Position numbers and translations under genes: made by a program. From positions 1 to 38,332 of the forward strand of contig PABA01000135.1 in assembly GCA_002699025.1 (NCBI GenBank): a stretch of DNA of 38,332 nt, read 5' to 3'. The notes below the pieces were generated by a model. That model was given only the letters and a program-made list of their open reading frames with translations, was not told the origin of the DNA and ran no database searches. Of this stretch, positions 22,360 to 30,583 are shown piece after piece. The stretch comes from Sandaracinus sp. GTDB taxonomy: Bacteria; Myxococcota_A; Polyangia; Polyangiales; Houyiibacteriaceae. Numbering within the stretch: position 1 is the first letter of the stretch; the number at the start of each line of letters is the position of its first letter.

Positions 22360-23691
22360 CTACGCGCCGATGACCTCGGCCAGGTGCGCGAGCTCCTCCG
22401 GGAACGCCTCGATCACCCGCTCCGGATCCGGCACCCGCGCGGCGTCCGCGCTCAGCCCGAGGCGCACTTCCCCGGCGTAGCTGAAGACGCTCACGCCGAG
22501 CCCCACGCGCCCGGTCTGCGGCACCCAGAACATGATCGTCTGGATGCGCTCCCCGGCCAGGTAGCGCGGCTCCCGCGGCCCCGGCACGTTCGTCATCACC
22601 GCGCTGCTCTTCGCGCCGAGGAGCTGGATCACCAGCTCCTCCACCCACTGCGGCGCCATCCCCGTCAGCTGCATCAGCCGCCAGAGCACCAGCGCCTCCG
22701 GCGAGCGCTTCAGCCGGTCCATGCGCGCCTTCGTCCGCCGCAGCCGCTCGAGCGGATCGGCCTCGCCCACGGGCAGCTCGAGGAAGACCAGCCCGAAGTG
22801 GTTCCCGAGCGCCTTCAGCGCCTCCCCCTGGCGCAGGTTCACGGGGATCACCGTCCGCAGCTCGAACCCCTCGAGCCCCTCCCCGTGCGCCTCGAGGTAG
22901 CGCCGGAAGGTCCCCGCCACCGCCGCCATCAAGACGTCGTTCACGGTGGCGCCCGCCGCCTTCCCGATCGCCTTCACGTCCGCGACCTTCACCGGGAGCG
23001 ACCAGGCCGCGCGCTTCTCCCCGTCGAGCCCGCCCCGGAGCCGGGTCTTCGGCTGCGTGGAGAGCGTCGCCAGGTGCAAGAGATCCGCGCTCACCTCGCC
23101 GGCCCGCTCGAGCACCTCCTTCGCCGGCACGTGCGCGAGCGCGTCGAGCGCCGCCCTCCCCGCCTGCACCACCTGCTGCGCCGTCTTCGCCAGCCCGAAG
23201 CCCACCGGGTGCTTCGCCGGCTCCACGGGCCGCTCGAGCGGCGCGTCCGGCTCCGCGTCGGTCAGCCCGAGCAGCACGTAGAGGAGCGCGAAGCCGTCGG
23301 CGACGCAGTGGTGGATGCGCGTGACCAGCACGCAGCGCCCGTCGTCCGGGTTCTGGAGGACGTGCATGCACCAGAGCGGGTGCTCGAAGTCGAGCGGCGT
23401 CGAGACCAGCTCGCCGATGCGCCGGCGGAGCGTCTCCCGATCGGCCGGCGCGGGCAGGGTCTCGGCGCGCACGTGCCGGTCGAGCTCGAACCCCGGGTCG
23501 TCCTCCCAGTGCCCGTCGACGATCCGCTGGGTGAAGCGGCGGAAGTAGGTCAGCCGGTGGTCGAGCAGCGCCTTCAGGCGCGCCACGTCGAGGGGCGCGT
23601 CGAAGGTGAGCACCCCCGTGATCATCATCAGGTTGTCCGGCCGTTCCATCCGAAGCCAGGTCAGATCGACGGCGGTCAGCGGGTCACCCAC
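22360..23691 (-). CDS. Wax ester synthase / diacylglycerol O-acyltransferase (WS/DGAT)
   Basis: A 443-residue acyltransferase that transfers an acyl group from acyl-CoA to a fatty alcohol or diacylglycerol to form storage lipid. The catalytic motif HHCVADG lies at residues 127-133, with the active His pair and Asp. PLWCMHVL before it, MTNVPGP near 360 and the conserved N-terminal DLTWLRME are family hallmarks. GTG 23691 was chosen because GAGGAG lies about 5 nt upstream and the protein then starts DPLTAVDLTWL, the family start. The longer ATG 24198 form would run through the next gene and was rejected. It is divergent from the ectoine-synthase fusion, with 259 bp between. Confidence 0.92.
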   Translation of the reverse strand: MGDPLTAVDLTWLRMERPDNLMMITGVLTFDAPLDVARLKALLDHRLTYFRRFTQRIVDGHWEDDPGFELDRHVRAETLPAPADRETLRRRIGELVSTPLDFEHPLWCMHVLQNPDDGRCVLVTRIHHCVADGFALLYVLLGLTDAEPDAPLERPVEPAKHPVGFGLAKTAQQVVQAGRAALDALAHVPAKEVLERAGEVSADLLHLATLSTQPKTRLRGGLDGEKRAAWSLPVKVADVKAIGKAAGATVNDVLMAAVAGTFRRYLEAHGEGLEGFELRTVIPVNLRQGEALKALGNHFGLVFLELPVGEADPLERLRRTKARMDRLKRSPEALVLWRLMQLTGMAPQWVEELVIQLLGAKSSAVMTNVPGPREPRYLAGERIQTIMFWVPQTGRVGLGVSVFSYAGEVRLGLSADAARVPDPERVIEAFPEELAHLAEVIGA

Positions 23692-23749
23692 GGCACTCCT
23701 CCCCCATCGATGATGCCCCAGCCCGGCCTGCCGCCACGTGCGCCCCGTC

Positions 23750-23817
23750 ACGGCGTGGTGACGGCGTGTTGACGGCGGGGGGCGCGGTTGAGGTCGGGCG
23801 CGGCGTGCCCCTATAGT
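23750..23817 (+). promoter_or_regulatory. Promoter of the ectoine-synthase/ATP-grasp gene, with upstream direct repeats
   Basis: TTGAGG (23788-23793), an 18-bp spacer and TATAGT (23812-23817, 5/6 to consensus). Transcription would start near 23824, leaving a leader of about 127 nt. Upstream, ACGGCGTGGTG and ACGGCGTGTTG repeat in tandem, followed by ACGGCGGGG, at about 23750-23780 with an 11-bp period. Such spacing puts sites on one DNA face and may bind an activator. Confidence 0.5.
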
Positions 23818-23950
23818 GCCGGCGGACCCGCGACGCCGAGCCGCGGGGAGACGCGCGACGCCCGCGCCACGCTCCCCCCTCCCGTCCGCCGCGGTCCCCC
23901 GAACCCCACGCCGACGCCGCGCCACGCGCAGGACGTCGGAAAGGAAGCCC

Positions 23951-25657
23951 ATGAAGATCGTGCACGTCGAAGACCTCCTCGGAACGGACCGCGAGGTGGA
24001 GGGGCCCAGCTGGGTCAGCCGCCGCCTGCTCTTGCGCAAGGACGGCTTCGGCTTCTCCCTCCACGAGACCATCGTGCCCGCCGGGGCCGAGATGGACCTG
24101 CAGTACCACAACCACCTCGAGGCCGTGTACTGCGTCCGGGGCAACGGCACGATCGAGGACGTGGCCACCGGAGAGACGCACCGGATCGTCAACGGCACCC
24201 TCTACGGCCTGGACGATCACGACCGGCACATCCTCCGCGGCGGCACGGAGGACATGCGCCTGATCTGCGTCTTCAACCCGCCCGTGAGCGGGCGCGAGAC
24301 CCACGACTTCGAGGGCTCCTACGAGGTGCCGCCGCGCAACGTCTTCATCGTCGGCCTCGACGACTACAACCTCGACAAGGCGCGCGCGATCACCCTCTCG
24401 AGCGAGTGCGACTTCCACGGCCTCGTCGACCGGGACGAGCTCATCGAGCCCGAGAGCTACGATCTGCCCGGCCTGATCGACAAATCCCTCGAGACCCTCC
24501 GCGCCTTCGACGGGCCCATCGACGCGATCATCACGCACTGGGATTTCCCGGTGAGCACGACGCTCCCGATCATCAACCGCGAGATGGGGCTCCGCTACGT
24601 GCCCCTCGTCGCGATGTTGAAGTGCGAGCACAAGTACTGGAGCCGCGTGGAGCAGAAGCGCGTCGTGCCGGAGATGGTCCCGCGCTTTCAGGCGCTCGAC
24701 CCCTTCGACGATCACGCCCTCGAGAAGCTCGAGCTCGACTACCCCTTCTTCCTCAAGCCCATCAAGGGCTTCGCCTCGACGCTCGGCTTCAAGATCGAGA
24801 ACGCCGAGGAGTTCGCGGAGGCCATCGAGACGATCCGCGCGAACATCCGGCGCATCGGCGACGAGTTCACGAAGGTGATGGAGATGGTGGACCTCCCGCC
24901 GGACATCGCGCGGGTGGACGGGAACTGGTGCCTCGCCGAGGAGCTGATGCACGGCTGGCAGTGCGGCGTCGAGGGCTACGTGCTCAACGGACAGACGCAC
25001 ATCCACGGCATCTTCGACTGCTACAAGGACCGCAACGGCTGGAGCTTCAACCGCTACGAGCTCCCGAGCCGCTGGCCGAAGCAGGTGCAGGAGCGCATGA
25101 AGGCGGCGACGAAGAAGCTGATGGCGCACCTCGGCTACAACCAGGCGCCCTTCGGCGTGGAGTTCTTCTGGGACGAGGAGCGGGACAAGCTCTGGCTCAT
25201 CGAGATCAATACGCGCATCTCCCAGTCGCACTCGGATCAGTTCGAGCGCGTGCACGGCATCTCCAACCACGAGATCGCCATCAACGTGGCGCTCGGTCTG
25301 CCCACGCACCTCGACCGGCTCCGCGGGCCCTACGAGTGCGCGGCCAAGTTCCACCTGCGCCGCTATGCGGACTGCCGGGTCACGCGCGTGCCGGACGCGA
25401 AGAACCTCCAGGCCGTCGCCGACGCCGTGCCCGGCGATCCGGTGGTGCACGTGACGGTCGACGAGGGCATGCAGCTCTCCGAGCTGCGAGACCAGGACAC
25501 GCACAGCTACGAGATCGCCACCGTGCGCCTCGGCGCCCGCGACCAGGAGGAGCTGCTGCACCGCTTCCGCCAGGTGGCCGAGATGCTGGACTTCGAGTTC
25601 TCGGACGGCGGGAAGGTCGAGGACATCCAGTTCCTGGATCCGCAGAGCTGGGACTGA
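23951..25657 (+). CDS. Ectoine synthase (EctC) domain fused to ATP-grasp ligase
   Basis: A 568-residue fusion. Residues 1-125 are a full EctC cupin: Glu57, Tyr85 and His93, the iron ligands of ectoine synthase, fall at the same numbers as in characterised enzymes (from memory). LEAVYCVRGNG, GTLYGLDDHDRHIL and CVFNPPVSG are family blocks. EctC cyclises N-gamma-acetyl-diaminobutyrate to ectoine. Residues about 130-455 are an ATP-grasp ligase: Lys269 in FLKPIKG, Glu330-Glu331, and metal ligands Glu404, Glu418 and Asn420 in VEFFW and LIEINTR. This class activates a carboxylate and joins it to an amine. Residues 456-568 are a beta-rich tail. AAGGA lies 6 nt before the ATG. No ectA, ectB, ectD or transporter is adjacent. 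A conjugate of ectoine or a related cyclic amino acid is a plausible product. Confidence 0.88.
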   Translation: MKIVHVEDLLGTDREVEGPSWVSRRLLLRKDGFGFSLHETIVPAGAEMDLQYHNHLEAVYCVRGNGTIEDVATGETHRIVNGTLYGLDDHDRHILRGGTEDMRLICVFNPPVSGRETHDFEGSYEVPPRNVFIVGLDDYNLDKARAITLSSECDFHGLVDRDELIEPESYDLPGLIDKSLETLRAFDGPIDAIITHWDFPVSTTLPIINREMGLRYVPLVAMLKCEHKYWSRVEQKRVVPEMVPRFQALDPFDDHALEKLELDYPFFLKPIKGFASTLGFKIENAEEFAEAIETIRANIRRIGDEFTKVMEMVDLPPDIARVDGNWCLAEELMHGWQCGVEGYVLNGQTHIHGIFDCYKDRNGWSFNRYELPSRWPKQVQERMKAATKKLMAHLGYNQAPFGVEFFWDEERDKLWLIEINTRISQSHSDQFERVHGISNHEIAINVALGLPTHLDRLRGPYECAAKFHLRRYADCRVTRVPDAKNLQAVADAVPGDPVVHVTVDEGMQLSELRDQDTHSYEIATVRLGARDQEELLHRFRQVAEMLDFEFSDGGKVEDIQFLDPQSWD

Positions 25658-25690
25658 GCTCCGCGCCCGACGGGTGATGAAGCCGGCCGG

Positions 25691-25734
25691 GCCTCGTCCT
25701 CGTGCAGGGGTACGAAGGGGGACGAGGACGAGGC
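25691..25734 (+). terminator. Strong hairpin after the ectoine-synthase fusion
   Basis: GCCTCGTCCTCGT (25691-25703) and ACGAGGACGAGGC (25722-25734) form a perfect 13-bp stem with an 18-nt loop, 34 bp past the stop. There is no T tract. Between converging genes it could end transcription or protect the 3' end. Confidence 0.55.
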
Positions 25735-25744
25735 GCCCCCGTCT

Positions 25745-25800
25745 GGGTCGCGAGCGATGGCTCGCGGGCGATGGCTCGCGGGCGATGGGTCGCGGGTGAT
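25745..25800. repeat. 14-bp tandem repeat, four units
   Basis: GGSTCGCGRGYGAT repeats four times without gaps at 25745, 25759, 25773 and 25787. The period is not a multiple of three, and it lies in the convergent spacer (25658-25950), so it is non-coding. The rest of that spacer shows nothing more. Confidence 0.8.
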
Positions 25801-25950
25801 GACCGGGCCTGGTTTGGGGCCGAGGCGGCGGCGCGGCCATGCCTCCTCCGAGCCGGCCGGGGCAGGGAGCCCCGCGCGTCGGATGGGGAGGGCGGGGCCC
25901 CCTCGATGCCCCTCGAACGGGGCCCGGGCAGGGAGCGCGTTGGAGCGCGC

Positions 25951-27969
25951 TCAGAGCAGGTCGCGCGCGATCTCGCTCCGGTAGTTCTTCGAGAAGACCC
26001 GCACGCCGCCCTCCCAGGCGTCGAGCTCGGCGTGCACCTGGAAGTGCGTCTCGGTCGAGCGGAGCACGGTCCGCGTCGTCGTGCGCACGGCCCAGTCGCC
26101 GCGCTCGAAGCGCCGCTCGGTCTCCGTCTCGCCCTCGATGGACGACCAGTCGTCGTAGCGGTGCGTGAAGCGCGAGGTCATCCGCTCGGCGAGCGTCAGG
26201 TCGATGGGCTCGATGCGGTAGAGGCCCTGGTCCGAGATCACCTCCTGCACGGTCCGGTACTCCCCGAGCGAGCGCGTGATCCGCCAGTCGTAGCGCTTCG
26301 GCGTGATCTGCGTGCGCGCCGGCGGGGGCGCGCCGGCCGGGGGCTCGAAGGCGACCCGGTCGTCCTCGGGCCGCGGCGCCCGCACGGGCAGGTAGAGGTT
26401 CGAGGCCTCGGTGTGGACGGTCACGCGCGCCGGCCGTGGCGCGGGCCAGGCGATCGGCCAGTAGGAGGTCGAGAGCGCCAGGCGGATGCGGTGGCCGGCC
26501 GGGAGCTGCGTGGCGACGAAGTTCATCGGGACGCGCACGCGGTAGGGCTTGCCGGGCACGAGCGGCTGCGGGTTCGCGCTCCCGTCGCGGTGCGTGAGGT
26601 TCAGCAGGCCATAGCTGATGCGCGTCGCCTGATCGTCCGGGGCGACGTCCACGAGGCGCGCGCAGAGCATGGCGATGGGCTGGTTGGCGGCGACCTCGAG
26701 CTCGACCTCGGGCGCGCCGAGGAGCTCGACGGTCTTGCCGAGCGGGAGGCTGTCGAAGGTGAGCGCCCCGCCGTCCTCCTCGCGCTGGTCGTGCGCGAGC
26801 TCGGGCCCGACGGCCGCGGCGAGCCACTTCCCGGCGACCTGCCCGAGGCTCAGCGGCGACTGGATCGTGAGCGCCCGGTGGGGTCGGCGGATCCTCTGCT
26901 CGGGCGTGAAGAGGCGCGCCGGCGCGAGAGGCCAGCGGCGTGGGCTCACGTTCGAGGAGGGCCAGGCGGGCTCGGCGACCCAGCGACCCGGGCGCGCGTC
27001 GTAGCGCGTGGCCGGCGGCGCGCTGTCCATCATCCAGGCGCGGAGGCGCGGCGCGTCGTAGGCGGGGCCACCCCTCAGCGAGGCGTCGAAGAAGCGCGCG
27101 CACTCCTGGAGGAAGCCGATCGCCGGGCCGGGCACGCCGAGGTGCGGCCAGCCGTGCGCCCAGGGGCCGACGATGCCCCAGCGCGGCCCCGGGAGGTGCT
27201 CGAGGAGCCGGAAGATCGAGTTGCGGAAGCCGTCCGCCCAGCCGCCGACGGCGAGCACCGGGCAGGTGATCGCGCCGTAGTCCTCGCAGACCGAGCCGTG
27301 CTCCCAGTAGGCGTCGCGGCGCTGGTGGCGCAGCCAGGTGTCGAGCCAGAGGCCGCTCTTCTCGAGGCGCTCGAGCCACATCGCGCGCCAGGCGTCGCCG
27401 ACGACGGCCGGGTCGGGCGGGCAGGAGTTCACGCTGAACATGGTCGTCGCCTCGACCAGGTTGTCCGTCAGCAGGCAGCCGCCCTTGTAGTGCATGTTGT
27501 CGGTCCAGAGGTCGTCCGTGGCGCAGACGGAGACGACCGCCCGGAGCGCCGGCGGGCGGCGGGCCGCGAGCTGCAGGCCGCTGAAGCCGCCCCAGCTCAG
27601 GCCCATCATGCCGACGTCGCCGGTGCACCAGGGCTGGCGCGCGATCCACGCGAGCGCCTCCTCGCCGTCGGCGAGCTCCTGCTCCCGGTACTGGTCGAGG
27701 AGGAGCCCGTCGGACTCGCCGGAGCCGCGCATGTCCACGCGCACGCAGGCGAAGCCCTGGGCGGCGAGCCAGCCGTGGTTGATGTCGTCGCGGGTCCGCA
27801 TGAGGTCCCGCTTGCGGTAGGGGAGGTACTCGAAGATGGCCGGCGCGGGGCGCTCACGGGCGCCCGCGGGGAGCCAGATGCGCGCGGCCATCCGGCCCCC
27901 GTCAGGGAGCGGGATCCACACGTTCTCGAGCACCTCGACGTCGTGCTCGCTCGGGTCCAGGGTCTTCAC
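25951..27969 (-). CDS. CocE/NonD family alpha/beta hydrolase (X-Pro dipeptidyl-peptidase-like)
   Basis: A 672-residue serine hydrolase of the S15/CocE group, which cleaves esters, amides or X-Pro peptides. The nucleophile is Ser125 in GLSWGG, the acid Asp246 in VGGWADGF and the base His272 in GPWAHGWPH. RVDMRGSGESDG before the nucleophile and the C-terminal jelly-roll (residues about 390-570, with TRISYGLLNLTHRDG and YRVRVPMNFVATQLPAGHRI) are typical. The start is GTG 27969; no signal peptide is visible, so it acts in the cytoplasm. It lies 32 bp after the small membrane protein gene, probably in one operon, and converges on the ectoine-synthase fusion. Substrate unknown; hydrolysis of the neighbour's amide product is one speculation. 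Confidence 0.9.
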   Translation of the reverse strand: MKTLDPSEHDVEVLENVWIPLPDGGRMAARIWLPAGARERPAPAIFEYLPYRKRDLMRTRDDINHGWLAAQGFACVRVDMRGSGESDGLLLDQYREQELADGEEALAWIARQPWCTGDVGMMGLSWGGFSGLQLAARRPPALRAVVSVCATDDLWTDNMHYKGGCLLTDNLVEATTMFSVNSCPPDPAVVGDAWRAMWLERLEKSGLWLDTWLRHQRRDAYWEHGSVCEDYGAITCPVLAVGGWADGFRNSIFRLLEHLPGPRWGIVGPWAHGWPHLGVPGPAIGFLQECARFFDASLRGGPAYDAPRLRAWMMDSAPPATRYDARPGRWVAEPAWPSSNVSPRRWPLAPARLFTPEQRIRRPHRALTIQSPLSLGQVAGKWLAAAVGPELAHDQREEDGGALTFDSLPLGKTVELLGAPEVELEVAANQPIAMLCARLVDVAPDDQATRISYGLLNLTHRDGSANPQPLVPGKPYRVRVPMNFVATQLPAGHRIRLALSTSYWPIAWPAPRPARVTVHTEASNLYLPVRAPRPEDDRVAFEPPAGAPPPARTQITPKRYDWRITRSLGEYRTVQEVISDQGLYRIEPIDLTLAERMTSRFTHRYDDWSSIEGETETERRFERGDWAVRTTTRTVLRSTETHFQVHAELDAWEGGVRVFSKNYRSEIARDLL

Positions 27970-28001
27970 GGCGGCCAGTCAAACACGGGAGAATCGGCCC
28001 G

Positions 28002-28400
28002 TCACGCGCGGGGCGGCGGGGACTCGGGGCCTTCGTCGACGTCGTCGTCGAAGGGGGTCTCGACGTCGACGTCGACCTCCTCCGGTCGCACCGGGCGGTG
28101 GGCGCGGCGCACGCGATCGCCGAGGGCGAGGCCGAGGGGCAGCATGGCGAGGCCGGCGAGGGCGAGGGTCAGCGCCGGCGCCTCGCGTTCGCCGAGCGAG
28201 ACGCTCCAGAGGGCGGGCACGCCGAAGATCACGAGCGTGCGCCAGAGGGCGAGCAGGGCGACGAAGACGGCGCTCACGACGACGGCGAAGCCGAGCGGGC
28301 CGGCGCGGCGGCCGCGGGCGCTCCAGACGAGGGCGCCGAGGAGCGCCGTCGCCGCGAAGAGCAGCGAAGCGTCGCGGAGCGGGACGAGCACGAAGCTCAT
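28002..28400 (-). CDS. Small membrane protein with three segments and an acidic tail
   Basis: A 132-residue protein of unknown function. Hydrophobic segments lie at about 9-27, 37-60 and 76-95. The C-terminal 35 residues are basic, then very acidic (VDVDVETPFDDDVDEGPE). ATG 28400 is the first start past the repeat array; I see no strong ribosome site. The 32-bp gap to the hydrolase gene suggests cotranscription. Confidence 0.6.
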   Translation of the reverse strand: MSFVLVPLRDASLLFAATALLGALVWSARGRRAGPLGFAVVVSAVFVALLALWRTLVIFGVPALWSVSLGEREAPALTLALAGLAMLPLGLALGDRVRRAHRPVRPEEVDVDVETPFDDDVDEGPESPPPRA

Positions 28401-28680
28401 CGCGGCGGCTCGCGGCCGGCTGCGTCGCGGCCCGCGTCGTCGGGCGCGAGGTCGCCGAGGACCCCCGCGCACGCGTCGGGACGCGTCGCACGGTGGCGCA
28501 CCGCACGGTGGCCCATCGCAGGGTGGCCCGTCGCACGGTGGCGCATCGCACGGTGGCGCATCGCAGGGTGGCGCATCGCTCGGTGGCCCATCGCTCGGGG
28601 CGAGCGCCGAGCGCTCCGGCCGCTCCGCCCGCTCGGGCCGGAGCGCCGGGCGCCGGTCGCGCGCCGTTCGGCTCGGCGGC
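28401..28680. other. Spacer between aldo-keto reductase and membrane protein genes
   Basis: The 280-bp spacer is mostly the 15-bp array at 28484-28598, followed towards the reductase by a CCGCTCGGGCCGG-rich stretch. Open frames on both strands cross it but follow the repeat period and lack ribosome sites, so none is called. Confidence 0.5.
28484..28598. repeat. 15-bp tandem repeat, nearly eight units
   Basis: Seven full units and ten bases of an eighth, with consensus CATCGCACGGTGGCG and changes at the same few positions (CAC/CAG/CTC, GCG/GCC). The period keeps all frames open, so pentapeptide-repeat text appears on both strands (RTVAH forward). I find no start, ribosome site or conserved flank that would make it a gene. 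Confidence 0.85.
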
Positions 28681-29610
28681 TCATTGCTCCCACTCGGGCG
28701 CGAAGCTCGGGTCGATGATCCGCTCGCCGCGCGCGAGCTCCGAGATGGCCTGGGCCTCTTCGGCGCTCAGCTCGAAGTCGAAGATCGCGAGGTTGGCGGC
28801 GCGGTGGGCGCGGCTCGAGGCCTTGGGGATGGCGGCGACGTGGTGCTGCTGCGTGAGCCAGCGGAGCGTCACCTGCTCGGGCGACTTGCCGTGCCGTTCA
28901 CCGATGGCCTTCAGGCGAGGGTGGCCGTGGACGTTGCCGCGGGCGAGGGGGCTGTAGGCGACGAGGGCGAGCTCGTGGCGCTGGCAGAGGCGCCGCAGAT
29001 CGTCCTGCGCGAGGAAGGGGTGGTACTCGACCTGGAGCGCGGTGATGGGGGCGATGCGGAGCGCCTCGTCGAGGAGCGTCGGCGTGAAGTTGCTGACGCC
29101 GAGGTGGCGGATGGCGCCCTCCTCCTGGAGCGCGCGCATGGCCTCGAGGGTCTCGCGGAGGGGCACGTCGGGGTTCGGCCAGTGCAGGTAGCAGAGGTCG
29201 AGGTGGTCGACGGAGAGGTCGCGGATCATCGCGTGGACGCTCGCGCGCACTCCGTCGGCGTCGGCGCGCTCCCACCAGATCTTCGAGGCGAGGAAGATCG
29301 CGTCGCGCGGCAGGCCGCTCGCGGTGAGAGCCCGGCCGACGGCGGCCTCGTTCTCGTACATGCGCGCCGTGTCGATGTGGCGGTAGCCGAGCTCGAGGGC
29401 GTCTTCGACCGCGCGGGCGCACTCGGCGCCGGTCATCTGCCAGGTGCCGAAGCCGAGCGCGGGGATGCGCGCGCCGCGGACGTCGACGTGGGGGACGTCG
29501 GCGGCGAGGACGCCGCGATGCACGCCCGGGTCCGTGTCGTCGAGGGGGCCGACGGGGCGGCGACGCGGCGCGGGCTGGGGCGAGCTCTTCGTGGGCTGGG
29601 GGTAGGTCAT
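28681..29610 (-). CDS. Aldo-keto reductase
   Basis: A 309-residue NADPH-dependent carbonyl reductase with a TIM-barrel fold. The catalytic tetrad is complete: Asp80 in GYRHIDTA, Tyr85, Lys110 in ASKIWW and His143 in YLHWP. GVSNF near 176, LQVEYHP near 196, and IPKASS near 270 (NADPH phosphate binding) are family motifs. An N-terminal extension of about 40 Pro/Arg-rich residues precedes the barrel. ATG 29610 was used; a TTG at 29628 is in frame with GGAA upstream and would add six residues. Its place in the AKR5/2,5-diketogluconate reductase branch is probable. It may be cotranscribed with the genes downstream, though a 280-bp gap intervenes. Confidence 0.9.
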   Translation of the reverse strand: MTYPQPTKSSPQPAPRRRPVGPLDDTDPGVHRGVLAADVPHVDVRGARIPALGFGTWQMTGAECARAVEDALELGYRHIDTARMYENEAAVGRALTASGLPRDAIFLASKIWWERADADGVRASVHAMIRDLSVDHLDLCYLHWPNPDVPLRETLEAMRALQEEGAIRHLGVSNFTPTLLDEALRIAPITALQVEYHPFLAQDDLRRLCQRHELALVAYSPLARGNVHGHPRLKAIGERHGKSPEQVTLRWLTQQHHVAAIPKASSRAHRAANLAIFDFELSAEEAQAISELARGERIIDPSFAPEWEQ

Positions 29611-29671
29611 GCCGAGAGGGAGACGCAACGGCCGTTCCGTCGCGTCCTTCGAGAGGAGCGGGTCTCCGCGA

Positions 29672-30328
29672 TCAGACCTCGAGCGCCGTCTCCATCGCGA
29701 CCCGGGGCAGCAGCAGCTCGCTGGTCGCCGGCCGGGGCTCCCCCGGGCCCTCGAGGTCCCCGCCCGGGTCGAGCGCCCCGGCGCGCGTGAGCTCGGGATC
29801 GAGGCCCACGCGGAAGCGCACGCCGTCCTCGCTCACCTCGACCTTCCCGCGCCCGGCCTCCACCTCGAAGCGATCGAGGGGCTCGAGGCGCGGGGTCAGC
29901 CCGAAGCTCCCGCTGAGCGTCTCGGCGAAGCCCCAGACGAGGCGCGTGTCCTTCGGCGTCAGCGCCGCGTTCACGCGCGCGACGATGCGCCGGTCGAGGA
30001 AGCGGGGGACGCGCGCGACGTCGCCGCCCTCGAGCTCGATCGCGAAGGCGAGCTCCGCGCGTTCGTCGCGCACGCGCACCAGCGGCTCGAGGACGAGCTG
30101 CACGCGCCGGATGCGAAAGGTCGGAGCGAAGCCGGCGAGGCGGATACGGAAGCGGCCGCGCGTCACGACGCGGAGGCCGCGCTCGGGGACGAGCTCGCAG
30201 AGCGAAGGCTCCTCGAGCTCCACCCAGCGCTCCTGCTCTTCGGGTGGGGTCATGTGGATACGCACCGGGGCGAGCTGCCTCACCAGCCGCTCGAGGGTCG
30301 GGGCGTCGACGAAGGTCTCGACGTGCAT
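29672..30328 (-). CDS. Protein of unknown function, beta-rich, 218 residues
   Basis: I do not recognise the family. No signal peptide or membrane segment is visible. The middle is strand-rich with alternating residues (RGLRVVTRGRFRIRLAGF, RRVQLVLEPLVRVRDERAEL), then RFLDRRIVARVNAALTPKD, which recalls the amphipathic helix and strand layout of lipid-binding or LEA-like domains. That likeness is weak. The start is ATG 30328. It is divergent from the tam genes, with 69 bp between. A role with TamB in envelope biogenesis is conceivable from context only. Confidence 0.65.
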   Translation of the reverse strand: MHVETFVDAPTLERLVRQLAPVRIHMTPPEEQERWVELEEPSLCELVPERGLRVVTRGRFRIRLAGFAPTFRIRRVQLVLEPLVRVRDERAELAFAIELEGGDVARVPRFLDRRIVARVNAALTPKDTRLVWGFAETLSGSFGLTPRLEPLDRFEVEAGRGKVEVSEDGVRFRVGLDPELTRAGALDPGGDLEGPGEPRPATSELLLPRVAMETALEV

Positions 30329-30397
30329 GGCCTCTCTACGCCGCAAGGATCGCGCCGAGTCGCGGCCGGAGGCGCGTCGCATGGCACGGGCTCTGCT

Positions 30398-30583
30398 GTG
30401 TCCCCCCGCGTGCTGCGCTGGAGCCTCGTCGTCGTTTGCCTCGCCCTGGTCGCCGCGTCCCTCGGGCGCGCCGACCTCGCGCGGGCCGCCGCCCGCACCG
30501 CGGGGCTCCTCGTCGTCGGGCACGCCCTCCTCGCCGCGGGCCGCCTCGCGCGGCGTCGGCTCGCGGGGAGCGCTCGCGCGTGA
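30398..30583 (+). CDS. Small hydrophobic protein upstream of tamB
   Basis: A 61-residue open frame from GTG 30398 with two hydrophobic stretches (WSLVVVCLALVAA and AGLLVVGHALLAAG) and a basic C-terminus (RLARRRLAGSARA), as in a small two-pass inner-membrane protein. The competing frame from ATG 30381 is fused in frame to tamB but reads as Ser/Pro/Arg-rich text. There is no ribosome site, so confidence is moderate. It lies 31 bp before tamB and probably shares its transcript. Confidence 0.5.
   Translation: MSPRVLRWSLVVVCLALVAASLGRADLARAAARTAGLLVVGHALLAAGRLARRRLAGSARA

Noticed and set aside
22360-24198. 612-residue form of the acyltransferase starting at ATG 24198
   Set aside because: The extra 169 residues lie over the opposite-strand EctC start and are not family-like; GTG 23691 has a good ribosome site and the family N-terminus.
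23951-24330. Reading the gene as part of a standard ectoine operon
   Set aside because: No ectA, ectB, ectD, ask or ectoine transporter is present in the window, and the domain is fused to a ligase.
23684-27649. 1321-residue minus-strand frame across the ectoine-synthase fusion and the hydrolase
   Set aside because: It opposes the fusion and lies out of phase with the hydrolase, with no recognisable domain and biased composition.
28484-28598. CRISPR array
   Set aside because: The units are contiguous 15-mers without spacers, and no cas gene is present.
28397-28693. 98-residue minus-strand frame across the 15-bp array
   Set aside because: It consists of the pentapeptide repeat plus Arg-rich flanks, overlaps the reductase gene's end and has no ribosome site.
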